A DNA stretch of 64,000 bases from NCBI RefSeq assembly GCF_000819745.1, contig NZ_CDDA01000015.1, positions 219,323-283,322 on the forward strand, given 5' to 3'. The stretch is from Aeromonas bestiarum. Lineage in GTDB: Bacteria; Pseudomonadota; Gammaproteobacteria; Enterobacterales; Aeromonadaceae. Every line of letters begins with the position of its first letter. Position 1 is the first letter of the stretch. Positions 9,019 through 16,219 of the stretch are shown one piece after another. The notes beneath the pieces were generated by a model. It was given only the letters and a program-made list of their open reading frames with translations. It had not been told where the DNA came from and searched no databases. The position numbers were made by a program, and so were the translations under genes.

Positions 9019-10482
9019 ATGCTCAGGATTGCCAAAGAAGCGTTAACCTTCGACGATGTACTGTTGGTTCCCGCCCACTCCGATGTTCTTCCCAATACTG
9101 CCGATCTGCGTACCAAGCTGACTTCCTCTATCAGCCTGAATATCCCAATGATTTCCGCTGCCATGGACACAGTGACCGAAGCCCGTCTGGCTATCGCACT
9201 GGCCCAGGAAGGCGGTATCGGCTTTATCCACAAGAACATGTCCATCGAGCAGCAGGCTGCAGAAGTGCGCAAGGTCAAGAAGTACGAGAGCGGCGTGGTC
9301 ACCGACCCCGTCACAGTACGTCCTGACATGACCATTGCCCAGGTCAAGGAGCTGAGCCACAAGAATGGCTTCGCTGGCTACCCGGTCGTGACCGAGGGCA
9401 ACCTGCTGGTCGGTATCATCACCGGCCGCGACGTGCGCTTCGTGATCGATCTCTCCCAGACAGTCGAACAGATCATGACCCAGAAAGATCGTCTGGTGAC
9501 AGTGCGTGAAGGGGCTCCTCGTGAAGAGGTAGTCGCCCTGATGCAGAAGCACCGTATCGAGAAGGTGCTGGTGGTCAACGCCGATTTCAAACTCAAGGGC
9601 ATGATCACCGTCAAAGACTTCCAGAAAGCCGAGCGCAAGCCGAACGCCTGTAAAGACGAGCGCGGTCGCCTGCGTGTCGGTGCGGCCGTCGGTGCCGGTG
9701 CCGGCAACGAAGAGCGCGTCGCCGCCCTGGTGGAAGCCGGTGTGGACGTGCTGCTGATTGACTCCTCCCACGGCCACTCCCAGGGCGTGCTGGATCGCAT
9801 CAAGGCGACCCGCGATGCCTATCCTGAGCTGCAGATCATCGGTGGCAACGTGGCCACCGCCTCTGGTGCCCTGGCGCTGGTCGCCGCTGGCGTCAATGCG
9901 GTCAAGGTTGGTATCGGCCCTGGCTCCATCTGTACTACCCGCATCGTGACCGGTGTCGGCGTGCCCCAGATCACCGCTATTTCCGACGCTGTTGACGCGC
10001 TGGAAGGCACTGGCGTGCCCGTGATTGCCGATGGCGGCATCCGCTTCTCCGGCGACGTGGCCAAGGCCATCGCTGCTGGCGCCAGCTGCGTCATGGTGGG
10101 CTCCATGTTTGCCGGTACCGAAGAGGCGCCGGGCGACATCGAGCTCTATCAGGGTCGCTCCTTCAAGTCCTACCGTGGCATGGGTTCTCTGGGCGCCATG
10201 TCCAAGGGCTCCAGCGACCGTTACTTCCAGACCGACAACGCCGCAGACAAGCTGGTGCCGGAAGGGATCGAAGGGCGCGTACCCTACAAGGGCCGCCTCA
10301 AAGAGATCATTCACCAGCAGATGGGCGGTCTGCGCTCCTCCATGGGATTGACCGGCTGCGCCACCATAGACGACATGCGCACCAAGGCTGAGTTCGTGCG
10401 CATCTCGGGTGCCGGGATGAAAGAGTCCCACGTCCACGATGTGACCATTACCAAAGAAGCCCCCAACTATCGGATGGGCTGA
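9019..10482 (+). CDS. guaB: Inosine-5'-monophosphate dehydrogenase
   Basis: A 487-residue cytoplasmic enzyme that oxidises IMP to XMP with NAD+, the first committed step to GMP. The catalytic loop [17 protein letters not shown] holds the nucleophilic Cys that forms the covalent E-XMP intermediate. Two CBS domains occupy roughly residues 95-205 ([14 protein letters not shown] through [19 protein letters not shown]), and [10 protein letters not shown] plus [14 protein letters not shown] complete the TIM barrel. The start [21 protein letters not shown] is almost identical to E. coli GuaB. It is followed 68 bases later by guaA on the same strand, the usual guaBA operon, with a hairpin between them that may adjust relative expression. 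Confidence 0.98.
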   Translation: MLRIAKEALTFDDVLLVPAHSDVLPNTADLRTKLTSSISLNIPMISAAMDTVTEARLAIALAQEGGIGFIHKNMSIEQQAAEVRKVKKYESGVVTDPVTVRPDMTIAQVKELSHKNGFAGYPVVTEGNLLVGIITGRDVRFVIDLSQTVEQIMTQKDRLVTVREGAPREEVVALMQKHRIEKVLVVNADFKLKGMITVKDFQKAERKPNACKDERGRLRVGAAVGAGAGNEERVAALVEAGVDVLLIDSSHGHSQGVLDRIKATRDAYPELQIIGGNVATASGALALVAAGVNAVKVGIGPGSICTTRIVTGVGVPQITAISDAVDALEGTGVPVIADGGIRFSGDVAKAIAAGASCVMVGSMFAGTEEAPGDIELYQGRSFKSYRGMGSLGAMSKGSSDRYFQTDNAADKLVPEGIEGRVPYKGRLKEIIHQQMGGLRSSMGLTGCATIDDMRTKAEFVRISGAGMKESHVHDVTITKEAPNYRMG

Positions 10483-10484
10483 TA

Positions 10485-10505
10485 AAACGGGGCTGCGGCC
10501 CCGTT
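10485..10505 (+). terminator. Hairpin between guaB and guaA
   Basis: AAACGGGG and CCCCGTTT pair around a short loop just after the guaB stop. The T-tract is only TTTCT, so it could be a leaky terminator or a 3'-end stabiliser within the operon. Confidence 0.5.
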
Positions 10506-10550
10506 TCTCCACCAGTTTTTATCCCCACACCAGCCTGATGCAGGAATAAA

Positions 10551-12131
10551 ATGACTAAAGACATTCACCAGCACCGTATCCTGATCCTGGACTTCGGTTC
10601 CCAGTACACCCAGCTTATCGCCCGCCGTGTCCGGGAAATCGGCGTTTACTGCGAACTGTGGGCCTGGGACGTGACCGAAGAGCAGATCCGCGAATTCAAT
10701 CCGAGCGGCATCATACTCTCCGGCGGCCCGGAATCCGTGACCGAGGCCGGCAGCCCCCGTGCCCCCGCCTATGTGTTCAACGCCGGTGTGCCGGTGTTCG
10801 GTATCTGCTACGGCATGCAGACCATGGCCGAGCAGCTGGGTGGCAAGGTGCAATCCTCCACCGAACGTGAATTCGGTTATGCCCAGGTGGAAGTGCTGGG
10901 CCAGACCAATGCCCTGCTGCGCAGCATCGAAGATGCCATCGCCCCCAACGGCAATGCGCTGCTGGACGTCTGGATGAGCCACGGCGACAAGGTCACCGCC
11001 ATCCCCGCCGACTTTACCACCATAGCCCAGACCGCCACCTGCCCCCATGCCGCCATGGCGTGCGAGGCCAAGGGCTTCTACGGCGTGCAGTTCCACCCGG
11101 AAGTGACCCACACCCGTCAGGGTGCCCGCATGCTGGAGCACTTCGTCAAGGACATCTGCGGCTGCGAATGCCTGTGGACTCCGGCCACCATCATCGACGA
11201 CGCCGTTGCCCGCATCCGCGAGCAGGTGGGTGACGATGAAGTGATCCTGGGCCTCTCCGGCGGTGTCGACTCCTCCGTGGTCGCCATGCTGGTACATCGT
11301 GCCATCGGCGAGCGCCTGACCTGCGTCTTCGTCGACAACGGTCTGCTGCGCCTGAACGAGGGTGAGCAGGTGATGGAGATGTTTGGCGATCATTTCGGTC
11401 TCAACATCATCAAGGTCGAAGCCGAAGAGCGCTTCCTCTCCGCCCTGGCGGGCGAAGATGAGCCGGAAGCCAAGCGCAAGATCATCGGCCGCGTTTTCGT
11501 CGAAGTGTTCGACGACGAAGCCAAGAAGCTGAAAAATGCCCGCTGGCTGGCACAAGGCACCATCTATCCGGACGTGATCGAATCGGCCGCCAGCAAGACC
11601 GGCAAGGCCCACGTCATCAAGTCCCACCACAACGTCGGCGGCCTGCCGGCCGAGATGAAGATGGGTCTGGTCGAGCCGCTGCGCGAGTTGTTCAAGGACG
11701 AAGTACGTCGTGTCGGTCTGGAGCTGGGTCTGCCCTACGACATGCTTTACCGTCACCCCTTCCCGGGCCCCGGTTTGGGCGTGCGCGTGCTTGGCGAAGT
11801 GAAGAAAGAGTACTGCGATATCTTGCGCCGCGCCGACGCCGTCTTTATCGAAGAGCTGCGCAAGGCCGACCTCTACAACCAGGTCAGCCAAGCGTTCGCC
11901 GTCTTCCTGCCGGTGCGCTCCGTCGGCGTCATGGGCGATGGCCGCAAATATGACTGGGTGATTGCCCTGCGCGCCGTCGAAACCATCGACTTCATGACCG
12001 CTCACTGGGCCCATCTGCCCTATGACTTCCTGGGTCACGTGTCGAACCGCATCATCAACGAGATCAATGGCATCTCCCGCGTGGTGTACGACGTCTCCGG
12101 CAAGCCGCCCGCAACCATCGAATGGGAATAA
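10551..12131 (+). CDS. guaA: GMP synthase (glutamine-hydrolysing)
   Basis: A 526-residue enzyme that aminates XMP to GMP using glutamine and ATP. The N-terminal class I amidotransferase domain has the nucleophile motif VFGICYGMQ and the His/Glu segment [11 protein letters not shown]. The ATP pyrophosphatase domain has the P-loop LSGGVDSSV at about residue 235. The C-terminal dimerisation domain ends KPPATIEWE, the conserved GuaA terminus that contacts the active site. It is second in the guaBA operon; ATG 10551 follows CAGGAATAAA. A good terminator lies about 40 bases after the stop. Length and motifs are typical. Confidence 0.98.
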   Translation: MTKDIHQHRILILDFGSQYTQLIARRVREIGVYCELWAWDVTEEQIREFNPSGIILSGGPESVTEAGSPRAPAYVFNAGVPVFGICYGMQTMAEQLGGKVQSSTEREFGYAQVEVLGQTNALLRSIEDAIAPNGNALLDVWMSHGDKVTAIPADFTTIAQTATCPHAAMACEAKGFYGVQFHPEVTHTRQGARMLEHFVKDICGCECLWTPATIIDDAVARIREQVGDDEVILGLSGGVDSSVVAMLVHRAIGERLTCVFVDNGLLRLNEGEQVMEMFGDHFGLNIIKVEAEERFLSALAGEDEPEAKRKIIGRVFVEVFDDEAKKLKNARWLAQGTIYPDVIESAASKTGKAHVIKSHHNVGGLPAEMKMGLVEPLRELFKDEVRRVGLELGLPYDMLYRHPFPGPGLGVRVLGEVKKEYCDILRRADAVFIEELRKADLYNQVSQAFAVFLPVRSVGVMGDGRKYDWVIALRAVETIDFMTAHWAHLPYDFLGHVSNRIINEINGISRVVYDVSGKPPATIEWE

Positions 12132-12171
12132 GCGGCTCACGCCCTTCTGCCTTTCGAGCATAAAAATGCCA

Positions 12172-12196
12172 AAAAGACGCCCTTGCGGCGTCTTTT
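12172..12196 (+). terminator. guaA rho-independent terminator
   Basis: AAAAGACGCC-CTTGC-GGCGTCTTTT is a perfect stem with a T-rich tail (TTTTCTTTTT). A near-identical hairpin recurs at 12855-12875. Confidence 0.85.
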
Positions 12197-12258
12197 CTTT
12201 TTCCAATCGTTTGCGCCTCAATTTTCCGTTCGCTAGCCGCTTTCTCGCCTCCTTGCCC

Positions 12259-12274
12259 CTGTCAGATATGACAG
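12259..12274. promoter_or_regulatory. Palindrome CTGTCA-gata-TGACAG, operator-like
   Basis: A perfect 6-bp inverted repeat with a 4-base centre. Its last G is part of the AGGAGGTG ribosome binding site of the small ORF at 12285. It could be a repressor operator or an RNA hairpin that occludes the site; no regulator is identified. Confidence 0.4.
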
Positions 12275-12284
12275 GAGGTGTTTT

Positions 12285-12452
12285 ATGGATCTCGCACTAG
12301 GCTCTGCCATGCCAATTGAGACCGGTGCTGTGAGGCGGCGGCCGTGGCAAGAGGGGAAGCAGGGTGCCAGCAGGCCTTCATTCACGCTGCCGGCACCGGA
12401 CATACTGGTACATGGTCGGTATGGCCCCCGGTGGAGTCCGGACACCACTTGA
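12285..12452 (+). CDS. Candidate 55-residue protein of unknown function
   Basis: ATG at 12285 follows a very strong Shine-Dalgarno (AGGAGGTG, six bases away) and opens a 55-codon frame ending at TGA 12450-12452. The product begins MDLALGSAMPIETGAV and is rich in Pro, Arg and Gly (RRRPWQEGKQGASRP), with no membrane segment or known domain. A palindrome abuts the ribosome binding site. It lies 62 bases upstream of the stefin gene on the same strand and may be its leader or a small protein in its own right. I recognise no family. The ribosome binding site is the only strong evidence, so the call is tentative. Confidence 0.3.
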   Translation: MDLALGSAMPIETGAVRRRPWQEGKQGASRPSFTLPAPDILVHGRYGPRWSPDTT

Positions 12453-12514
12453 ATAAACGGGGCGGAACCCGAACAGCCAAACGAGTAGGGACAAGAGATC
12501 ACGGAGGGTTTGTT

Positions 12515-12787
12515 ATGTCAGAACAAGCAGTGTTGTTGGGTGGATGGACCGCATACCACAAGCTGAGCGCAAAAGATCAGGCGGTATTTGACCTGGCACT
12601 GAAAGGATTTGTCGGGGTGCAGTACCAACCCTTCGAAGTCTCCACCCAGGTCGTCGCCGGTACCAACTACCGTTTCAAATGCAAAACCACGGTGCCGCTG
12701 CCCAACCCGATCCACGGGGAAGCCGTGGTGCAGATCTTCCAGTCTCTGGATGGCTCGGCCCATATCACCTCCATCACCCCGATCTGA
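12515..12787 (+). CDS. Stefin-type cystatin (predicted cysteine protease inhibitor)
   Basis: A 90-residue protein without signal peptide, starting at ATG 12515 after GGAGGG. It shows the hallmarks of family I cystatins (stefins): Gly9-Gly10 near the N-terminus (LLGGW), a helix region (LSAKDQAVFDLALKG) and the inhibitory first hairpin loop QVVAGTNY at residues 45-52, identical to the QxVxG segment of animal stefins. VVQIFQSLDG follows, resembling the stefin strand with VFKSLPG. These inhibitors occupy papain-like protease active sites as a wedge. Stefins lack disulfides and signal peptides, as here, so it should be cytoplasmic. The natural target is unknown. It stands between guaA and a cassette-like gene. 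Fold assignment is strong; activity is inferred. Confidence 0.8.
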   Translation: MSEQAVLLGGWTAYHKLSAKDQAVFDLALKGFVGVQYQPFEVSTQVVAGTNYRFKCKTTVPLPNPIHGEAVVQIFQSLDGSAHITSITPI

Positions 12788-12854
12788 TTGGGTAGTGGGG
12801 CAAGACGGGGAGGGGGAAACTCTCAATCGATTGGCCCCAAACCCAGCAATAAGA

Positions 12855-12875
12855 AAGACGCCCTTGTGGCGTCTT
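12855..12875 (+). terminator. Terminator-like hairpin after the stefin gene
   Basis: AAGACGCC-CTTGT-GGCGTCTT, a near-copy of the guaA terminator stem, but followed by AAGTT rather than a T-run. It sits about 20 bases before the attC-like sequence. Confidence 0.55.
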
Positions 12876-12895
12876 AAGTTGCTGAAGGTGTTCGC

Positions 12896-12942
12896 TGCGC
12901 TCATTGGGACACTTCAAACTGCCCCTTAGCTCGGCGTTAGAG
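12896..12942 (+). other. attC-like 3' half at the 5' boundary of the gene cassette
   Basis: CGCTGCGCTC through CCCCTTAGCTCGGCGTTAG has the form of the L'-R' end of an integron attC, finishing in GTTAGAG (12936-12942, recombination point after the first G). The matching R''-L'' half is not visible upstream, so this appears to be the remnant of an earlier cassette's site. The last base of the core departs from GTTRRRY. Confidence 0.5.
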
Positions 12943-13983
12943 AACTAGGAGAACTTACAGTGCCCAAACTTGACGAATACCTGAAAAAGCCAGTGTCTGA
13001 TCTAGTAGCGGACTCTCCTCGAGTAATTCCTGAAGAAGAAAAGGAGCGGCACAAAATTTACTCGCTTCTTTTGATGAGCATGGTCGCATTCAATTGGAAT
13101 TCAAACAAACGGGGTGTTGAAGATAGTCTAAAACCATCGCTCTCCAAAGATTATGGGGGCAACGTACTACTTTCCACTTCTGAAAAACTAGTGCCACGAG
13201 GAAGAAGCCTAAAAGGTGATTACCTCGGCCATAACATCGCTGCGTTTGCGGTTGACAGAGATGGCTTCGTTATCGATTTTGACTTCAATCACAATGAAAT
13301 TTTTAATAGCTCTACTCAGCACGCGGAAGCTCGTCTATTAAATAGAGTGTTTTCTCTGAACCAAATAAACGAATCATGGAACGTGGGATCCACCTCTGAA
13401 GCCAGTAACAGCTACGGTCAGTTGCTTCAGGGCGTAACCATCTATACATCTCTTGAATCATGCGCCCAGTGTTCGGGAATAATGACTTTAGGAAATGCAA
13501 AAGAAGTTGTCTATTTGCAAGAAGACCCAGGCCAATACAAGATTGGAAACATCATGTTCAGGCTTACAGAGACAAATGACCCGAATAGAAAGGCATTGGC
13601 TCCGCGCCCGATCCCAGCAAACACATTTAGCTTTAAATACTATTCATTGCTTTCCGAAAAATTTGGCGAATACAAAAAATCCTCTGGGAGCTCTAGCATC
13701 ACTTCGTTCTTATGTACCGAGGCTGCATATTTGTTATTCCTAGAGGCGGAAAGTGAGTTGCATCAACTGGTGAGAGATGGATTGCAATTTCCGAACTGGA
13801 AGGCAAAGCTATCAAATGGTGCTGAAGCCAGGATGAACAACAAAGACGTGCTAGACGAATGCATTGGATTCTATAAATATTTTGCCGAAAAGGGGCGCAG
13901 AGGCACCCCCCACTGATTATCTAAAAATTAATTCAAGCGGACTTCCAAAAAACTGCACTTTTTGCGTCCGCTTAATTCAAACG
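12937..13983 (+). mobile_element. Integron-type gene cassette without adjacent integrase
   Basis: One gene with little spare DNA is bounded by GTTAGAG on the left and an attC ending in GTTAGGC on the right, the standard layout of an integron cassette (about 1047 bases from core to core). The DNA inside is visibly more AT-rich than the guaBA, stefin and ada genes around it. No tyrosine integrase gene is present anywhere in the window, so it is a lone cassette, either inserted at a secondary site or left after loss of an array. Confidence 0.7.
12960..13916 (+). CDS. Cytidine-deaminase-superfamily protein carried on a gene cassette
   Basis: A 318-residue protein from a GTG start at 12960 with AGGAG about ten bases upstream. 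It has the zinc deaminase signature: HAE (His121, Glu123; zinc ligand and proton shuttle) after a strand AAFAVDRDGFVIDF, then SLESCAQCSG with Cys168 and Cys171 as the other two zinc ligands. The spacing fits dCMP/tRNA-adenosine/guanine-type deaminases. About 85 residues precede the domain and 115 follow it with no family I recognise, including a helical EAAYLLFLEAESELHQL stretch. No signal peptide or membrane helix. Codon use is AT-rich, unlike its neighbours, and the gene fills an integron-type cassette, so it is acquired. The substrate (free nucleotide, base, RNA or DNA) cannot be determined here. Confidence 0.7.
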   Translation: MPKLDEYLKKPVSDLVADSPRVIPEEEKERHKIYSLLLMSMVAFNWNSNKRGVEDSLKPSLSKDYGGNVLLSTSEKLVPRGRSLKGDYLGHNIAAFAVDRDGFVIDFDFNHNEIFNSSTQHAEARLLNRVFSLNQINESWNVGSTSEASNSYGQLLQGVTIYTSLESCAQCSGIMTLGNAKEVVYLQEDPGQYKIGNIMFRLTETNDPNRKALAPRPIPANTFSFKYYSLLSEKFGEYKKSSGSSSITSFLCTEAAYLLFLEAESELHQLVRDGLQFPNWKAKLSNGAEARMNNKDVLDECIGFYKYFAEKGRRGTPH

Positions 13984-13989
13984 TTAGGC
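13919..13989 (+). other. attC recombination site of the deaminase cassette
   Basis: AATTCAAGCGGAC (13930-13942) pairs with GTCCGCTTAATT (13966-13977) except for one unpaired base, the extrahelical base typical of attC. A second short stem (CAAAAA/TTTTTG) lies inside, ATCTAAA resembles a degenerate R'' box and GTTAGGC (13983-13989) is a canonical R' core. The layout closely follows the aadA-cassette attC. Confidence 0.75.
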
Positions 13990-14265
13990 TACATAAACGA
14001 AAATTATGAACACACAAGGCGTTCATGATCTTGAGTCAGCCGTACTGCATTGGCTTTGCTTTCAACATCTTTGTTGTCGCGGAGCACTGATGTCCGAATG
14101 CTGCCATGCCTCGTGACCAAGCAAAGAAAGGGACGATCTTCGTCCCGATTCTTCTCATGTTCCCGTTTTATATCGCCGCACGCTGTCGGGCGCTGCCTGA
14201 TTGTCTGCTGACTCACTACCAATACTCCTGTTTTCCTCATCAGGCCGGACAGAAAAAGGCCAGGT
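13990..14265. other. Gap between cassette and ada-type gene
   Basis: About 275 bases. Short frames exist on both strands but none has a recognisable product or a good ribosome binding site. The only clear signal is the hairpin at 14130-14146. The part next to the attC may be remnant DNA brought in with the cassette. Confidence 0.5.
14130..14146 (-). terminator. Terminator of the ada-type gene
   Basis: GGGACGA-tct-TCGTCCC is a perfect 7-bp stem; on the minus strand it is followed by TTTCTTTG, about 120 bases beyond the gene's stop. A similar stem recurs at 16100-16116. Confidence 0.6.
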
Positions 14266-15093
14266 TCACTCATACCTCGCCGCTTCCCAGGCGTGTATCG
14301 CCTGTTTGCGGGTCTCGCCCCAGTGATAGCCGCCGAGCCTGCCGTTTTGCTGGATGACTCTGTGGCAGGGGATCATCAAGGCGACGGGGTTGGTGCCCAC
14401 CGCCAACCCCACGGCGCGGGCAGCCTTGGGATTGCCGACGGCGCTCGCCACTTGGGCGTAGCTCACCACCTTGGCGGGTGGGATCTGCAGCAGCGCCCGC
14501 CAGACGCTGATCTGAAAGTTGGTACCGCTCACGTGCAAGGAGATGGGGCGATCCGCCTTCTTGCTGCCATCGAACATGGTGTCGATGACCCCCTGGGTGC
14601 GTGATGGCGCCTCCCGCAGCTCCGCCTCGGGCCAGCTCTGGGCGAGGGTGGTCAGCGGCGCCTCTGGAGCCTTGTCATCGAGAAACGAGAAGTTGCATAC
14701 CCCCCGTGGGGTCAGGGCGACGAACGCCTGGCCGAAGGGGGTGTCGTGCACCCCGTGATCGATAACCAGCCCGGCCCCGCGCTGCTTGTACTCGCCCGGC
14801 GTCACCGCTTCGAGCTGTACGAAGTGATCGTAGAGCCGCGAGCCGCTGCTAAGGCCCAGAGTATCGGCCACTTCCAGCAGCGGGCGCGACTCCTGCAGCA
14901 GCGCCTTGGCCCGCTCCAGGGTCAGCACCTGCAGATAGCGTTTGGGCGTCACCCCGGCCCAGCGGCTGAACAGCCGCTGGAAGTGAAAGGGGCTTAAGTG
15001 AACGTGCGCCGCTATCTCGTCCAGGGTGGGTTGGCGCTCCACCTGGCTTGCGATAAAACGGATGGCATCGGCGATGCGGGCGTAATCAGACAT
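14266..15093 (-). CDS. AraC-type regulator fused to methylated-DNA cysteine methyltransferase (Ada-like)
   Basis: A 275-residue protein. Residues 1-105 form an AraC-type double helix-turn-helix (LDEIAAHVHLSPFHFQRLFSRWAGVTPKRY). Residues 110-275 form an O6-alkylguanine-DNA methyltransferase with the acceptor Cys243 in IPCHRV and the DNA-binding loop GNPKAARAVG. It lacks the N-terminal zinc domain of E. coli Ada that senses phosphotriester damage (Ada is 354 residues). It should repair O6-methylguanine by suicide transfer of the methyl group; whether it also controls transcription without the sensor domain is open. The SDR gene upstream on the same strand ends 52 bases before its start, so they may be co-transcribed. 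Confidence 0.9.
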   Translation of the reverse strand: MSDYARIADAIRFIASQVERQPTLDEIAAHVHLSPFHFQRLFSRWAGVTPKRYLQVLTLERAKALLQESRPLLEVADTLGLSSGSRLYDHFVQLEAVTPGEYKQRGAGLVIDHGVHDTPFGQAFVALTPRGVCNFSFLDDKAPEAPLTTLAQSWPEAELREAPSRTQGVIDTMFDGSKKADRPISLHVSGTNFQISVWRALLQIPPAKVVSYAQVASAVGNPKAARAVGLAVGTNPVALMIPCHRVIQQNGRLGGYHWGETRKQAIHAWEAARYE

Positions 15094-15144
15094 AAGGCGC
15101 TCTCACGATAGGTGTGTAGCCACAGGATCTTGGGTGCGACAAGG

Positions 15145-15909
15145 TCATGTGCGACAAATAGATACCCCACCATCGGCCAGCAGGGCAATGCCGGTGGTAA
15201 AGCTCGATGCATCGGACGCCAGATAAAGGGCCGAGCGAGCGATCTCCTCCGGTTGGGCCAGCCGTTTGAGGGCATGCATATTCTGCACAAAGGCGAGACT
15301 CTCCGGTGTATTGGTAAAGGTCTGCCCCATGGGGGTGTCGGTGCCCCCCGGCAGCAGGGCGTTGACCCGCACCCCTTGCGCCCCATACTCGGCGGCCAGC
15401 ACCCGGGTCAGGCCAATGAGGCCCGCCTTGCTCGCGGCATAGGCTGCCATGCCGGGCAGCCCCAGGGTATGGCCGACGAAGGTGGAGGTAAAGATAAGCG
15501 AGCCGCCCCCGCGTGCCTGCATGGCGGGGATCTGGTACTTGGCCCCCACAAAGGCGCTGGTGAGGTTGGTATCCAGAGTCTCCTGCCACTGCGCCAGTTC
15601 AAGATCCTGTACGCTGCTCGGCGTGCCTGTGGTACCGGCGTTGTTGAAGGCGATATCGAGCCCGCCGAAACGGGTCAGCGCGAGATCCACCAGATCGCGG
15701 GCGTAAGTCTCGCTTCTGACGTCCCCCGCCAGACTTACCGCCTGGCCCCCCTCATGGCGGATCTCCTCCACCAGCAGATCCAGCTCTGGCTGGCGGCGGG
15801 CACCAACGACGACGCTGGCCCCTTCGCGGGCAAACAGGATGGCGCTGGCGCGGCCGATGCCGGAGCTGGCTCCGGTGATGATGGCGACCTTGTTGGACAG
15901 TAATGACAT
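15145..15909 (-). CDS. Short-chain dehydrogenase/reductase
   Basis: A 254-residue classical SDR from the ATG at 15909, with GAGGG upstream. The cofactor motif is TGASSGIG (near residue 12), the structural motif is NNAG, and the catalytic Tyr-Lys pair is YAASK. VVVGARRQ after strand 2, with Arg residues, suggests NADP(H). Substrate cannot be assigned; this general 3-oxoacyl-ACP-reductase-like group acts on many alcohols and ketones. The next gene on the same strand is the Ada-like protein, 52 bases away. A terminator-like hairpin lies upstream at 16100-16116. Confidence 0.85.
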   Translation of the reverse strand: MSLLSNKVAIITGASSGIGRASAILFAREGASVVVGARRQPELDLLVEEIRHEGGQAVSLAGDVRSETYARDLVDLALTRFGGLDIAFNNAGTTGTPSSVQDLELAQWQETLDTNLTSAFVGAKYQIPAMQARGGGSLIFTSTFVGHTLGLPGMAAYAASKAGLIGLTRVLAAEYGAQGVRVNALLPGGTDTPMGQTFTNTPESLAFVQNMHALKRLAQPEEIARSALYLASDASSFTTGIALLADGGVSICRT

Positions 15910-16219
15910 GGCAGTTCCCTCGCAGGTGTGTTGTGCGGACGCACAGGGTTGGTAATGGGTTGGAACCTCAAGGGGGTCGGCCCCACTCTGGTTTGGCCCC
16001 ACTATGGCAACCGGCCCTCGCTGGCACGACCCGGATCTTGCTCTCTTTGCTCCCATGTCGCTTTGCTACACATCGATGCAGGCCTTCGTGGCAACAAAAG
16101 GGGCGATCTGCGCCCCGAATTCTTTATAATGCCCCCCTTTAAAACCGCCGGATGCAGGTTCGGCGTGCGCTGATGGCTGGCTACGCCATCAGGCAGATGA
16201 TCAGGATTGAGAAACGGTT
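15910..16219. other. Divergent region between SDR and LRR-kinase genes
   Basis: About 310 bases. It contains GGGGCG-atctg-CGCCCC at 16100-16116, a TATAAT at 16125-16130 with no matching -35, and an 8-bp inverted repeat CTGATGGC/GCCATCAG at 16170-16192 close to the kinase start. No gene is seen. Confidence 0.45.

Larger units (their letters stand above)
12132..12514. other. Intergenic region guaA to stefin gene
   Basis: About 380 bases. It holds the guaA terminator, an inverted repeat at 12259-12274 and a 55-codon candidate ORF with a strong ribosome binding site (both listed separately). No other recognisable gene is seen. Confidence 0.5.

Noticed and set aside
9043-12221. Long antisense frames of 489 and 584 codons opposite guaB and guaA
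   Set aside because: They mirror the strong third-position GC bias of real genes; composition is His/Gly/Asp-rich low complexity with no motif and no ribosome binding site.
14004-14273. 89-codon minus-strand frame beyond the ada-like gene
   Set aside because: Starts inside the ada-like gene, has no ribosome binding site, and includes the ada terminator.
16125-16130. TATAAT before the LRR-kinase gene
   Set aside because: No -35-like sequence at 16-18 bases upstream; it falls right after a terminator-like hairpin, so I did not call a promoter.
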